From Marchantia polymorpha subsp. ruderalis (taxonomy: Eukaryota; Streptophyta; Marchantiopsida; Marchantiales; Marchantiaceae): 64,000 nt of DNA. The stretch covers positions 21,618,501 to 21,682,500 of the forward strand of contig AP031352.1 in NCBI GenBank assembly GCA_037833965.1. The letters run 5' to 3'. The position numbers were made by a program, and so were the translations under genes. Positions 44,345 to 56,200 of the stretch are shown piece by piece; the stretch's first letter is position 1; each line of letters starts with the position of its first letter. Below the pieces are notes generated by a model. That model was not told the DNA's origin and searched no databases. It worked only from the letters and a program-made list of their open reading frames with translations.

Positions 44345-47043
44345 TTAACTTTGAATTTGACAACAGTGTAATATAACTTCAAGAGAAATGTGAGTTATAT
44401 TGAATCTATGAATATATTTCTCCCATTGAGATATCATTTTCTACTGTTGCAATATTAGAAAATGGATAAGCTAATCTTCCTACAAATTCCATAAGTCGAG
44501 TACATCTATTCCTAATATTTGGAGTACTCCAAACTTCACAAAAATCAAACTACTCAGTCAACCTACTCAAAGCATTTCGAAGACGATGTTCTCTGTTTAC
44601 AAAAACCAGAAGCTCCTTGTGTTCTTTTACTATTTTATCTATGTCCTCTTGTTCCCGAGAAACTTGAAGACGATCTTGATATTTAAGAACTAACTGAACA
44701 ATTTCTCGTGTCTTCATAGCTACCAGTTCTTGAGGCAAGCAAGGTGGCAAAATACTAGAAGCTGCCTGGTTCAACTCATCACGTGTAGCTTCTACCTTGC
44801 TCAAATCACAAACTGCTTCTAAAAACAGGTTGCCAACTGCATGCAACACTTCACTTTTTTAGTCTTTGTCCATCTCTGCCCATGCTTGGGTAGCAAATAA
44901 TCCTTGATCTTCGATTAACCCAATCAGATTGCCATGACTAACTTCCCATATGTCCAAGGTTACGATGTCAAATGCTGGGGATGAGTTTAATTCAATCCCA
45001 ACTCGCTCTACACATTCAAAACGCTGTAAGTTAGTAAGCAGATCTTGAACAACCGACTTTTGTTGTTGCAAAGTAGTTCTTCTTCCTTGTAAACCTTCCA
45101 CACACTTGCTTACATGCCCTGAAATCTCACTTACAACTGCAACCATAATCCACCAAGATAATGAAGTCATGTCACGAATTCTTTGAGAAACATCACTCTG
45201 TTCAAAAAAAGCCATGATTTCAGATCTTCTTTTGACCAAAAAACGAGATACACGTGACATAGAGGCCCAACGAGTAGTAGATAAATTTGGACAAATAGCT
45301 TGCATTTCATTTATCAAAATTTTTTGACGTCGTAAAACAGAAATCAGTGAGGTTAGAATCTTCTAAAATCCACAGCCATCATTTTTATATATCTTTTGTA
45401 TCACAATATCTATCTGATGCAGCAAACACCATACACGAATGAAATTTGATCTAACTATTTCCTGAATACGTGTCACAACTCCAGATAAATGTCTCGTCAT
45501 ATTTTGTAGCATCATCAGTTGAACACCTTCGACCCCGTTAAACTACCATCAACCTTCCCAGAAAGCTAATGACCCTTCGGGCCTTAGGGTGGAAGAGACC
45601 GCACGGGATAGCCAGGCTTGGCTACACCCCCGTGGAGACTACGCTTCTAGTGAGAATAAATACATAGCACTTTTTTTTTTTGACAGGGCTGTTGATGCCT
45701 AAGGGCCGCTTCTCCTTTTTGCCGGGCTTTGTACGGGTAAGCCTGGCCAATCCCGTAGATTGGCAAAGACTCCACCATAGGAGACGTCGCAGCCCCACGG
45801 GCCCAAGGTTCGGGTCGAGCATACGTGCCTCTCTCTTTGGTCGAGAGCTAAAGCCCCAAAAATGACAGTAGATTTCCGGGCACGAAGACTATAATCCCCC
45901 CATTCAAAAATCCAACGCGTTTTTTTATTATAAATAATGAAAAGTCACTACTAAAATTATTTATTAGTAGTGACGTACTCAGGCACTAAGTATTCTCTTT
46001 GCTCCATTTTATTAAAACAGTGTTCTCTGGGTCTGTGTAAAGTTTACCTGTCTGACAATGCCCGGCCAGCGGTAAAATTTTGAATGAAATTACTAGTATA
46101 TCCACTTTTCTTAGAACACCCAATTAGCTTGTCTTTCCATAAGGAACAAACTGCATCAAACAACTTGCAAAACATCTCAAACATAGCCAATCCTATATGT
46201 CCAACAGAAAAAGGAAGTGTGATAAGGTGCAGATTTTCAATAGAAGAATTTTGATAAAACCGAATTTGAACATCTATCCAAGAAACTCCCTGTAGGTCAC
46301 AAGAGTCATCAAAGACTACAAAAAAAAGTCCAGGCCGAGTGCAGTATCTGAGCAATATTTTCAATAGATATGGCGCATGCGGTTCTAACATAAGAAGCAA
46401 CCAGAGGTTCGCTATAAAATCTAAGTTTAGGAATATCACAAACCTCTTTTGCATCTTGAACTGCGTCAGCAGCCATTGAGAAGTACATTCCTCGTGCAAC
46501 AAAACGAATTACCAGCTCAAACTGTTTTTTTTGGCTAATTTGAATACAGTAATTTCCATCATCAGTTAGTTTAAAGAGTGACATTGCATTTGTTTGAGAT
46601 TGACCATACAAATCATTTTCATTCCAGAGCATGTCTCCTATAATCACATCGACAATTGAACATCTGATTATATAAGTACTCATGGCAGACTGATTTTCCA
46701 TGAAATGACAAATAGTTTCAGCATGTTTAATAGAAACAGCAAAATCTTTGTACTTATCTTCTGTCGAAAGCTTCTGATACTCCCTCCACCTCACCTGATG
46801 ATTGATGCAAAGATGCTGCATGTAGTTGTCTGTGCTGAAAAGAGGCCTCTCAAATGTACAAGATGTAGAGGATTTTTTAACAAGTTCTTTGCGTCCGAAA
46901 CATACACAGACTCTACACCTTACTGCCACCACTTCAGAAGTTTTAGCATCACGACTTGCTATACAGAGACCATACTCTAATAGATGTTTTTGATGGAATG
47001 GAGTTTTGCGGAATCGCTTAGAAGCAAGTTCAATAAACTCCAT
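44345..47043 (-). pseudogene. hAT-like transposase, interrupted by an insertion, a frameshift and stops
   Basis: The N-terminal part is intact from the ATG at 47043 for about 240 codons, with the zinc-finger CRVC...Hx4H and without the three stops of copy A. The frame shifts near 46310 (before VVFDDSCDL, the first catalytic block). It is then split after KLIGC by the 45528-46113 insertion and resumes as TDDATKYDE... in the complement of 45527 downward. Later breaks are a TAG after DGCGF (near 45364), a TAA after MDKD (near 44858) and a TAG after RLTE (near 44550). Past the dimerisation motif the sequence continues QWEKYIHRFNITHISLEVIL to a TAA at 44347-44345, a tail that copy A lacks. Confidence 0.75.
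45528..46113. other. 586-bp organelle-like insertion inside hAT copy B
   Basis: Flanked by a 7-bp direct repeat, GAACACC (45521-45527 and 46114-46120), at a point where copy A is continuous. Its left part (45528-45900) is GC-rich with words found in the 37-38 kb insertion (GGTTCGGGTCGAGCA, GGTCGAGAGCTA, ATTTCCGGGCACGAA). Its right part is AT-rich with an inverted pair, GTCACTACTAAAA and TATTAGTAGTGAC, near 45942-45974. No coding region was recognised. An organellar origin is inferred from the shared words. Confidence 0.6.
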
Positions 47044-47589
47044 CAAGATTGGGAAAAAAGTCCAAAACTACTTAGCAAAATACAAATCCAAAAATGAGAA
47101 GTTTAGAGTAGAACTTTAGTGCTCACATGTCGTGAAAGGGGCTGCCAAACCCTCACCAAGGACCTCCAGAAATGCATCTGCAAAAGAAAAGAGTAACATT
47201 TGCAAGTTCATTGCAAGTAACATTTCTTCAAGTTCTCTATATTTCTACATCTTTGTCTAAGAGTCCACTTCAAAAAATTTGAGCATGACCAAGGGCAGAT
47301 TAACACAACTCGATTGTCATCACCCACAGTTTTACAGTAAGTAGGTCACATTACTTTCAGAATAATGTTAATGAAGAGAAATGGGAACTAAGACATAAAA
47401 ACATGTTCTAGGCAAGGTTAGAGAGACCCAAAGCAAGCATTCAGTCAACCTTCCAATAAGAACACTCACAAATTTGTGGCATCAAAGTGTAACTTGCAGA
47501 TATTCACGTGACTAGAAACCAGTGTCCGTTCAGGTAACAAGCATAAAGATTCAAAAAAGATTTGATCGCGCGAAGAGTAATTGTCAAGT

Positions 47590-48485
47590 CACTCAAGCAA
47601 TTGAAAAAGAGATGTAACAGCATATTACATACAGATCCTTAGAATGTCCAGAGCGTGGTCTTGCTCTAAAAGACTATCGTATCAGTGACGTATCACATAC
47701 AACCTTAGCTACTCCAATGAAAACAGAAACCAAAATCTTACTCAAGAGATAGTCCGCTTTGCTCTTCTTCCAATACGCCTATACGGATGACTTCGCCTGC
47801 CTGAGAAACTTGCTGCAGTAGCAACAATCGGCTCTCAAACCCGGAATGCCACAACATAACTTTTCTACGCCGCTCTCTACACCGGAATATGACGCTTGAC
47901 TTTTGAACCACCGCACAAGAGACGTGGACGTTGTTATAAGCAGGGGAGAAGGATTCCCCTCTCGTTTTCCTGGCATGGAAAAACTCTGAGGCTATCGCGC
48001 GATCCCGGGTTCATCTTATCTCGCTCTGAATCGTCAAAGAAGCGATGCATTTGCTGGATCATTTGTAGCATCTACGCCACGACTCGGCCTAGCTTTGGTA
48101 CCTTGCTTGAGACATCCATAGCGACCATCTGTAAAGAAACCTAAGCCTAAAAAGCAATTTATCTGTCATGCGCTATATTTGAACAAACCTTTTGAGTAAG
48201 TATCGTGTATAGCAAAACCTCAATTTTTTGAGAAGAATGGAAAAGCTTTTCATCGGATCGGACACTGCTTCATACGTGCTCGAATTTTCTCTCTCTCGAC
48301 CTTTGGACACCTTGGACCTGCACAAAGAGATACACATTGGACCTGCACGAAGAGATGGATTAGAACTGATTTCGCGAAGAGTGTGTGTGGGAAGGTTCTT
48401 GAGGCAAATAATGTTTGAAACGGTACCCGCAGTTTAAGTTTGTTAGTAGATAATAGCGCCTCCAAAGTGAACGAAGTCATTTATG
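47590..48485. other. Segment of about 0.9 kb in hAT copy B that copy A lacks
   Basis: Copy A passes directly from TTCCGTATAGGGTTGA to GTGACTTGACAATT (around 590-616). In copy B the matching points lie near 48500 and 47590. The extra DNA holds no recognised gene. It is either a nested insertion in B or a deletion in A. Confidence 0.55.
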
Positions 48486-48563
48486 GTCCAAATACGGAAT
48501 TTTAAGAAAACGAAATACGAAACTTTGACTCAAAAGTTCCATATGTGCCGTATATAGAGAGGC

Positions 48564-50600
48564 CTGCCCATGTATCATAATATTCTAAGTATTAATTAGA
48601 TTTGATGGGAAGTCTGATCATGAAAAAAATTAGCATTATATCTAGATACTAGTAATATCATCTAAAATTATTTAGAAAAAACAAAAACATTATTTTCATT
48701 AAAATGATAGATATTTTAAATAAGTAAATATAATCGGTGTATTTTTATAATTAAGATTTCTTATTTTTCATTGGAAAATTTATATATAAGAAAAAAAAAA
48801 CTCTTTCAAATACTCATCAAAATATAAAGTGAAACATAACAATTCAAAACAATATAATGTGAAAGCGACAAGAAGACTGATTCTCTGGTAATGTTTACAT
48901 CTGGATAACTTTGCTATTGCTCACATGCCTAACTAATCACAAGAGTGTGATACATTGTGAAAGTCTATAACTTGTAAGATGAAAATGGACTGTATACACC
49001 GCTCGTATTTTAAATCTTGGTTGCGTCCATTTAAATAATATCATATTGTTGTGTACACTTGCAGTTTCCTCACAAAAATTTTTGCACATCATGATTAGAT
49101 ACAACGAAAAACCTATATACTCTTTTGTCAAGTTTGCAAAAGTTTAATCAATATTACAACGGTGGCTACTTAAAATAAAAGAGAAAAGTGACGACTAGGG
49201 TTACACCCGTTTTTGCTACGGCCACACCCGTTTTTGCTATGGCCAGGCCCGCCTAGTCATTTCTGGAGCCCGATGGTGGACGATGACGTCACCCCTTGTA
49301 ACAGGAGGGGGACTTGAATATGGATAGCCGAGCTCTCATCCGAGGAAAGATTTCTCGGCCGATTTTGTATTCCCATGACCCTCTCGGTGTTCCATCTTCG
49401 TTTCCTGACACTAATGGCCCTAGCAAATAATGGTGTGCCCTAGTCCTCCCCAAAGAGAAAACACCTCCCTTTTTGCACACTTCCGGGTATCTTACGCGTA
49501 TCCGAATTGTCGTGTGGAGAGGGTGTACTTACGAGAGTTCTTCCTTTAAACATGGCAGAAGAGCACCTCCCGCTCAATGATGACGGGTTTTGACTGTCGG
49601 CCTTTGGATACGCTACGTATGGGGCTCACGTATAACTCCTACACAATTTATATATGTACGTATCATAACTGGCACATATCGCAACTACGATGACGTTCTC
49701 GTAGACCTCTTCCCCACTGCCCTCCTCTGCCCTCACCTCCCCTCCAAGCTATCCCAGAAACCGACACGTCATCAACCCATCTGAGGTTCCACGCCGATAA
49801 TAATAAATTCTCAGGCACACTGGAAGGAATGGACAAAACCTTCCCGAGAGCGATCTCCGGTTCGGAATAAGACAGAACCGATGCACATGACAGCGCTCCT
49901 CTGACCGTTCGGGATTCAAAGTTGTCGAGAAAAAGGACGAACAGGACGTTGCGCACTTGATACATGGGGAAGAAATCTGACGCCGTGCAGCGCGCACTTG
50001 ATACATCGGGAAGAAATCTGACGCCGTGCAGCGCGACGGAGGGCGACGAAGGAAATCTGACGCCCTTCGTCGCGCCGCACGTCGTCGGGAAAAGCGCAGG
50101 CAGGCAGGGCACATGCCCGGCCTTCTGAAATGTTCGTATGATGCTCCCGCTTCCTTTCCTCCATCCCCGTCGGCCGACGACTGCCACTCGGTGACCGTCG
50201 GATTATAACATGCGCCGGACCTTCGACATGAATATTCGCCCGAATATGCTCGTCGCTTCTCTTGCAGAGAGCGGCCTTTGGTCAGTGTACTTCGAGATTA
50301 CTCGCCGACATCGCAGAAGCCGATTCCGGCTTTACTCGATGTCAATTAAGGAAATTTCGTTTAAGCGACACTCACCGGACGTCGAAGGACCAGGCGGCTA
50401 GTTAGATTGGATTTGCCAATTTTCACATTCCCCGCTCAGCAAGATATATTTGGGAATTGCTGCAAATTCGGGAAAATTTACAAAGATTTTTCTTCCAATT
50501 CGGTTCCCTTTCGCGTACGATTCACGAGGGGGTGAGTGCATCGACAAGCTCAAAGATCGCGCATCGGGATGTTCAATCCGGCGTTCGTGAGGAAGGAAAA
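48564..50600. other. Intergenic DNA, 5' half AT-rich, 3' half GC-richer
   Basis: 48570-49150 is AT-rich. At about 49198-49240 the phrase CACCCGTTTTTGCTA(C/T)GGCCA occurs twice in a row. From 49600 the sequence is GC-richer with overlapping frames on the minus strand but no known domain. Confidence 0.4.
49951..50033. repeat. Two-unit tandem repeat, period 41 bp
   Basis: Units start at 49951 and 49992 with GCGCACTTGATACAT and continue GGGAAGAAATCTGACGCCGT. A third, partial unit (GAAATCTGACGCC) follows at about 50050. The period is not a multiple of three, so it would shift any reading frame across it. Confidence 0.85.
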
Positions 50601-50629
50601 ATTAGACGATATAGAAGGAGATGTAATCT

Positions 50630-51000
50630 CATCGTGACCTTCGTGTCAGCAAAACCCAGAATGCAAAACCATGAGATGCTTGCAAGGAAGGATAACTCAA
50701 AATTTGATTCCAGCGCGAATTGGGGAGAGCGCGGTGAAAAAAATGGACCAATATGACCTCCAATGTGGAGGCAAGATAACTATACAACTCAATTGCAAGA
50801 AACCAGCTGCCCTGCCGGCTCCGCCCCGCCCCGCCTTGCCTCGTTCCCATCTCTTGGCATCATCAGGAAGGGCAACGAGAATCTGCTTTCATTCCCAAAA
50901 CATCTAAAGCGGGGATGTCCTCTCCTGCAAGATCAGAAACTTCTTCCCACTCGCTCCGTGGTGAAGTTCCACCTAGGACTACATACAGGACCCCTCTACT
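50630..51000. repeat. Duplicated 3' flank of XTH copy 1
   Basis: It aligns to about 59190-59460 in the same orientation. Shared words include ATGGACCAA, CGACCTCCAATGT or GACCTCCAATGT, TATACAACTCAATTGC, CATCAGGAAG, CCAAAACATCTAAA and the stretch ending CGGTGGTGA. This sets the downstream reach of the XTH duplication. Confidence 0.75.
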
Positions 51001-51207
51001 CTTCTTACAGATTATAATATGCTTACACTATCGGCCAATCCAACCGCCGACCTGCTACAGAGGGATGATGCGGCGGAGGTCCGGCAAACCGCTTCGATCC
51101 TCGATCCATCCTGGAGCCTTTCCCCTGCGTCATTTCACGGTCCCATACACAAACCGAAACAAGCTGCTGAGGTGAGAATTTTACTCTCAATGCCTCAAAA
51201 ATCTGCT

Positions 51208-52805
51208 TCAAGGAGCCGCGCACTCGGTGAAGTTCGTGGCCAACATCGGGTATCTCGTAAAATCCGTGCAGTAGTCGTAGATCATGTAATTGGACCGTAC
51301 CCACTCGAGCTTCCTGAGCTCCACTGCGTTCAGCTCATCGTGAGTGCTCCACCAAGTGTCGGAGTAGAAGGGCGAGACGCAGTCCGGGGATGGATCCACG
51401 CCGTTGTACACGCATCCGTTCATCTTGAAGTCCTTGTAGTGAGCCAGAAACGGAGCGTTGGTCCAGTTCACCTTGTCGAGTCCTCCTCTCGTGGCCCAAT
51501 CGTCCCCGTTCCAGATGCTGGAGAATACGTACATGGGCCTCACTTTGGGGTAGAAGCTCTGAGATTGAGGAGTGTTCCTTAGAACCCTGATGGGTACGGA
51601 ATCCACGTAAAATCTGCACATTGCATCGAATTCGGTTTCAGAACTCTTGAAAAAATGCCAAGGATCGTCCGTGCTAACAGACGAAATTGGCGTTCCCTTC
51701 TACCGAAAGAAAGAACGATCAGCTTTACCTGTGAAGAGGTCCTCCTATGGGGACCTGAAGAAGCTCCGTGTCGAGGGTAGGATTGAAGTACTTACACGAC
51801 TTGGTTGTGGTTCCAGAGGACGGTGTAGGTGTGGAACTTCTCGGCCGGGTCGAACCAGAGGAAGATCCTCTCCTCGCGTCCGCCGTTCCCGTTGGCGTAA
51901 ATGTTCGTCTGCAAGATGACCGGCTCCCCGGACTTGTTCCCGAGGAACTCGAAATCGAATTCGTCGTGGTTCTCAGTCATTGTGTGCAGCTGTCGGCACA
52001 GATACACAAGTTAGAATTGCAACATTATCCGTGTTTGCTCGAAAGCAGCAACCGACGGCGGTGGGGACGGCCATCATCGAGCGGGCGTATCTCGTGCCCT
52101 CGTGCCCGTGGGATGAGGCCCTTGACACGGCGGGCGATGGTGACAAGACGCTAGTTGCCGAATGGCACTCAGACTGGGAGACGCGAGGACAGGAAAACTC
52201 ACATAGAAGCAAACGACGACTCCAGCAGCGTCACCGGGAACCAATTTCAATTTCATGCTCAGTTGCCCGAACAGGTAAGTGTCCTTCGACTGGAATCCCG
52301 AACCTGAAGGAGCCAACAGCGACAGTGAGGCATCTCCGGCGTCAAACAGGGGACAGCATGCAATCTCGCAAGCTGAAGGGAGGATCACCCGAGCATCGGG
52401 AAAAGGTCCTTCCACAGACAAGCAGCGTCACATGCCAAGGCTGATCCATTATAAAGCTGTTCCTAGAAACGCAATGTGCGCCACGTCCCGCAGCCTCGGA
52501 AGAGCGACGGACGATCTCCGAGACCCCGGACGAGAAGCGGACGGGGGGCTTCCATCGCCGCTGACAGTGGGGGGGCTGGCCTGAGAGTTACCTGTCAGTT
52601 CGGTCATGGACAGGCTCACGGCGCGACCGTCCATGGATCGCTCAATCTGATTATCAGCCCCGTACAGGACGTTGAACGATTGATCGAAGGTGCTGGTGTC
52701 GAGAGTGTTGGTGGACTGCGCGCGGGCAGAGGCCGTGAGAGCGGCCACCACCATCAGTACCAGAGTCCACATTGCGCTCGCGCTCGTCCGCTGCGAGCGA
52801 GCCAT
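51208..52805 (-). CDS. XTH: Xyloglucan endotransglucosylase/hydrolase, copy 1 (four exons)
   Basis: Secreted GH16 enzyme that cuts and re-joins xyloglucan in the cell wall. Exons: 52805-52592, 52303-52203, 51989-51796, 51613-51208. The introns are GT-AG, the coding length is 915 nt, and the product has 304 residues, normal for the family. An N-terminal signal peptide ends near ASARAQ. The catalytic motif reads [11 protein letters not shown] (the family standard is HDEIDFEFLGN) with both Glu residues kept, followed at once by the usual N-glycosylation site NKS. The C-terminal XET_C region has the four expected cysteines (GCVYNG...PDC, YDYCTD, TECAAP). A possible in-frame upstream initiation region exists, but 52805 is chosen because it gives a typical signal peptide. 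Exons 3 and 4 are nearly identical to copy 2. Confidence 0.9.
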
Positions 52806-53280
52806 CGCTCTCGCCGTCGCTCCCTTCGCCGCTACTCCTTGGTCGCCCTCATGCACGACCTCCAGCACAGACCCTGAGACGAACACCGAACAAACCCCGT
52901 CTCTCGCTCTCTCGCTCGCTTCTGCTGCAGACTGTCACTCGTTCTTATCGGTCGTATGGTCTACCGAGCAATGTCTCGAACGCAGAGCAGAGCAGAGTGC
53001 AACAGCAAAGGAGGAGAAGATGATCGACACTGATGAGTGTGAGCTGCGGAGCTCAACCCAACCACGAACAATCGACCAGCTGGTTGCCCCTCGCCTCCCT
53101 CGGCAGTGGTGCCCGCCCACTACAGAGGGTGACCCGACGGTTCATGCAGTCCGGGGAAAAGGAGAAAATGACCGACCGCGACGTGATCTGCGAGCTGGAC
53201 CACCTGCCAACGAACTTGCCACCCCTGATCCCCCGGTAATTGGCGACCGGGAACTGTGAATACCCCCTCGGCAGTTCATG
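52806..53280 (-). promoter_or_regulatory. Duplicated 5' flank of XTH copy 1
   Basis: The part around 53135-53265 aligns to 61940-62075 upstream of copy 2: GGTTCATGCA, AAAATGACCGACCGC, GAGCTGGAC, CTGCCAAC(G/A)AACTTGC and CCCCTGATCCC occur in order. The duplication therefore included at least about 450 bases of upstream DNA. No TATA box is confidently assigned. Confidence 0.5.
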
Positions 53281-56200
53281 CCCTGATCTAAACTCGACTC
53301 CGTCGCGGCCGCTCGACGAAGTAACGGGGGACGCGCGGTTCCCCATGTCGGTCGCTTACTGTACTCCGGTCCGCCGCCGAGACCACCACCACAGTCACCG
53401 GACGCGCAGCGGGCGTCCGACCGAACTCGATCGCTGGCTCCGTGTGAATGGCCGGGCCCAGACCGGATCCACCCACTGACCCACCTCAACCAGCCCGGGT
53501 CGCAGTCCGTTCACTGGTCGTTGTGCGCAAGTGCGTACTTTACTAAATGCCAACTTGCGGTAGGTTCGGTCTTTTAGTCGAGTGGGAAATGACAGTTCGG
53601 ATGAAGTGTCGTTTTCCGCTGCCTACGTGGAAGGCGATGCCATGCCATGTGATGGTATGGGATGCGATGGGATGTGCGCGCGCCGGTGTCATCTACAGCG
53701 CATTATAACGCTTCAGCGTCGTGCTTACTGGATCCTCTCGATCTGCCGACGACGCCCGACTTTTCTGGTTATGTTCTGAACCGCATTCACACTGCATAGA
53801 TTACGTTCATCATATACTCTTCTGTTGTCTCAGAGGCCAGGCAAATTCATGAATGGGGTTCAGATTTTATAATAATATTCCTGTCCACTGACGATCTTCT
53901 CATCCTCTTGCCCTTGAGACCCGCTGGCTCCTTTCGCTCTGCTGCCGCACTACTGCATGAGACAAACTAGAGTTACGGAAGAAACCCTAGGGTTGGGCAT
54001 GGAGGGGCTCGATCTGAGCATCGGACCGCTTGCTTTTGGCAGTCCTGCACAGAAACCGCTACATTAAGCTCGACAGCGATAGTATTTGCTGCTCTGCAGC
54101 CGGTCATTAAACAGAAGCCGTGACGGATGGAAGCGGCCGCGCTGGCCAATCAGACGTGACCTGTGCGCACTGCTCGTTGGCCTGTGCCTGTGCCTGTACC
54201 TGCTGACTGGTCGTCGCTTCCGGTCAATCACTACCTCTCGGATCGCTTTAGACTACTCTAGCGGTATGATGGACCTGGCCGTCGGCCGCACTCATCCGTT
54301 AGACAAGATGATATCAATGGTAGGATGCCTACATCAATGCATGCCCAGCGAACGTTGGTTCTAACTTGTTCAGAAATTTGTGACAGATAAATTACCCTTA
54401 CGAAAGTGGGGAACTGTAGTGCAATACGTGTTTGAATTCGAGATCATGATTTAACTCTAGTTTCCTCAACTCGATTCTCTCCAACTATGATTACAAGACA
54501 AAACTATACTTTTATGTCTTCTTTATGTCCATGCACAACAATAAACATCCTTAAATTGGGTTAATAATAGATGCTTAACCAAATCTTTTTTAAAATTTCA
54601 GTTTTTAAAATTCATAACTTTGTGTGTAAAATTTGAAAAAAAGCAATTTTTATTAATTAATTATAAATAAATCATATTATATTTAAATTAAGATATTAAA
54701 ACCAAATGATACGATCTTATTCTTTCACCTTCAGAAACATTATTTTTTTAAGATATCTATGAAAACGCAATATTTTAATCTTTTAGATTATGCATGCTAA
54801 TTTTAAGTTTATTTTTCAAATAATTAAAAAATCATTAATTTATAATATAATTTATCTGGATAATAATGAAAAATAATTTTTTATTATTATAAAGATAATC
54901 ATCGATGATAAATTCAACGGAAAAAACTTAACCTAACACATGAGATACAACATATAAAGTGGTTCAACCTTTAGATCGCTACATGCAAAGAAAGAACGTA
55001 CATGATTGAGTTCACTATAGTATGCAAAAATCCAATCAAATAGTATTGAACACTAGGGTATTTGACCCTGATGCTCCAGCTATAAATAACTAGAACTTGA
55101 AATTACTCATTGACTAAGTTAAATTCAACATACTGATTAGTAAATGTGATCTCCCTTTATTATTATTTTTCAAGCCAATAATCTCTATGTTTCGATTATA
55201 CATGATATTTTGTAGATTTTATGACTCAAAGATTCAACAAATGTGCAATCTAATTTTGAAAGAGATATACTCATAAAAAAATAACGATGACATCAGGTGA
55301 TAATTAGACATGGAATGAACATTTGACATAGCACATAAAAATCTTCGTTGGTTGTTTGTTTGCCAAGCTAATTACTTGAAACCGTTCTACATCAATCTCA
55401 TTGTCTCCATAAGTTTTATTTCTTGTTGCATTTTATGATTTAAAGCAAAGAAGAAACAGGAAAAAAAGTAAGGTGAACAACATGTAATCAGGTAGAGCTA
55501 GACATGAATAAAATCATCACGATAATGATGTAGTACTTAAGCTAAGATATTTTAACTCTTAAGATCAATTGCTGTATATACCACACATGCATCACAAGAA
55601 TTATCATCTCTAAGATAATAGTCATTTGTTAATGTCATCATATTATTTGTAAAGAAATGAATAGATGTGATAAAAATTGATGATGATTAAAGAGAATGAT
55701 AAACATTTCACATTGTATGATAAGCTCTGCACGCTCTCACAAACATGTCAATGTTGATCTTTATAACTTTATAGAACTCTAATGCTGAGAGAACACAGGG
55801 ATAACAACTCTACATAGTACAATATGTCAAGATTTTGGCTGATGCAGCTTGAGAATGGCTAGTCATCCCCGCGAAAACAGTATCACATAGGATTCATAAC
55901 CTATTTGTAATAAAAGTACAAAAGTCATCTCGGATCAAGTATAGCTGTTTTAGGACTTGGACTGACTACCGTACAATGCATGTCAAGAAAAATTAACCAC
56001 TGCAAACATTATATGCCTGATATGATCATGCGTACAATTTACTTTTCACTTGGAATGGACAAAAAGTTTTATGGATACATCAAGAGTGATACTACATTCA
56101 AATGTGATTCATGAAAAACAATTATGGAAGGTTTGACGAAGGCAAGGTGTAACCTCATCAATGTAGATCAGGTATGAAGACTGAGACTCATGGAATAAAT

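Larger units (their letters stand above)
44345..48563 (-). mobile_element. hAT-type DNA transposon, copy B (inverted relative to copy A)
   Basis: Homologous to 525-3190 in opposite orientation from 48563 down to about 44450, and it extends to 44345 with extra C-terminal coding sequence. It is longer than copy A because of a 586-bp insertion at 45528-46113 and a region of about 0.9 kb at about 47600-48480 with no counterpart in A. The outer boundary is taken as the point where similarity to copy A ends. Confidence 0.7.

Noticed and set aside
50915-51582. Plus-strand frames opposite XTH copy 1 exon 4 (and the matching frame at 59665-60270)
   Set aside because: They are reverse-complement shadows of a strongly conserved XTH exon; both copies show them because the exon is conserved.
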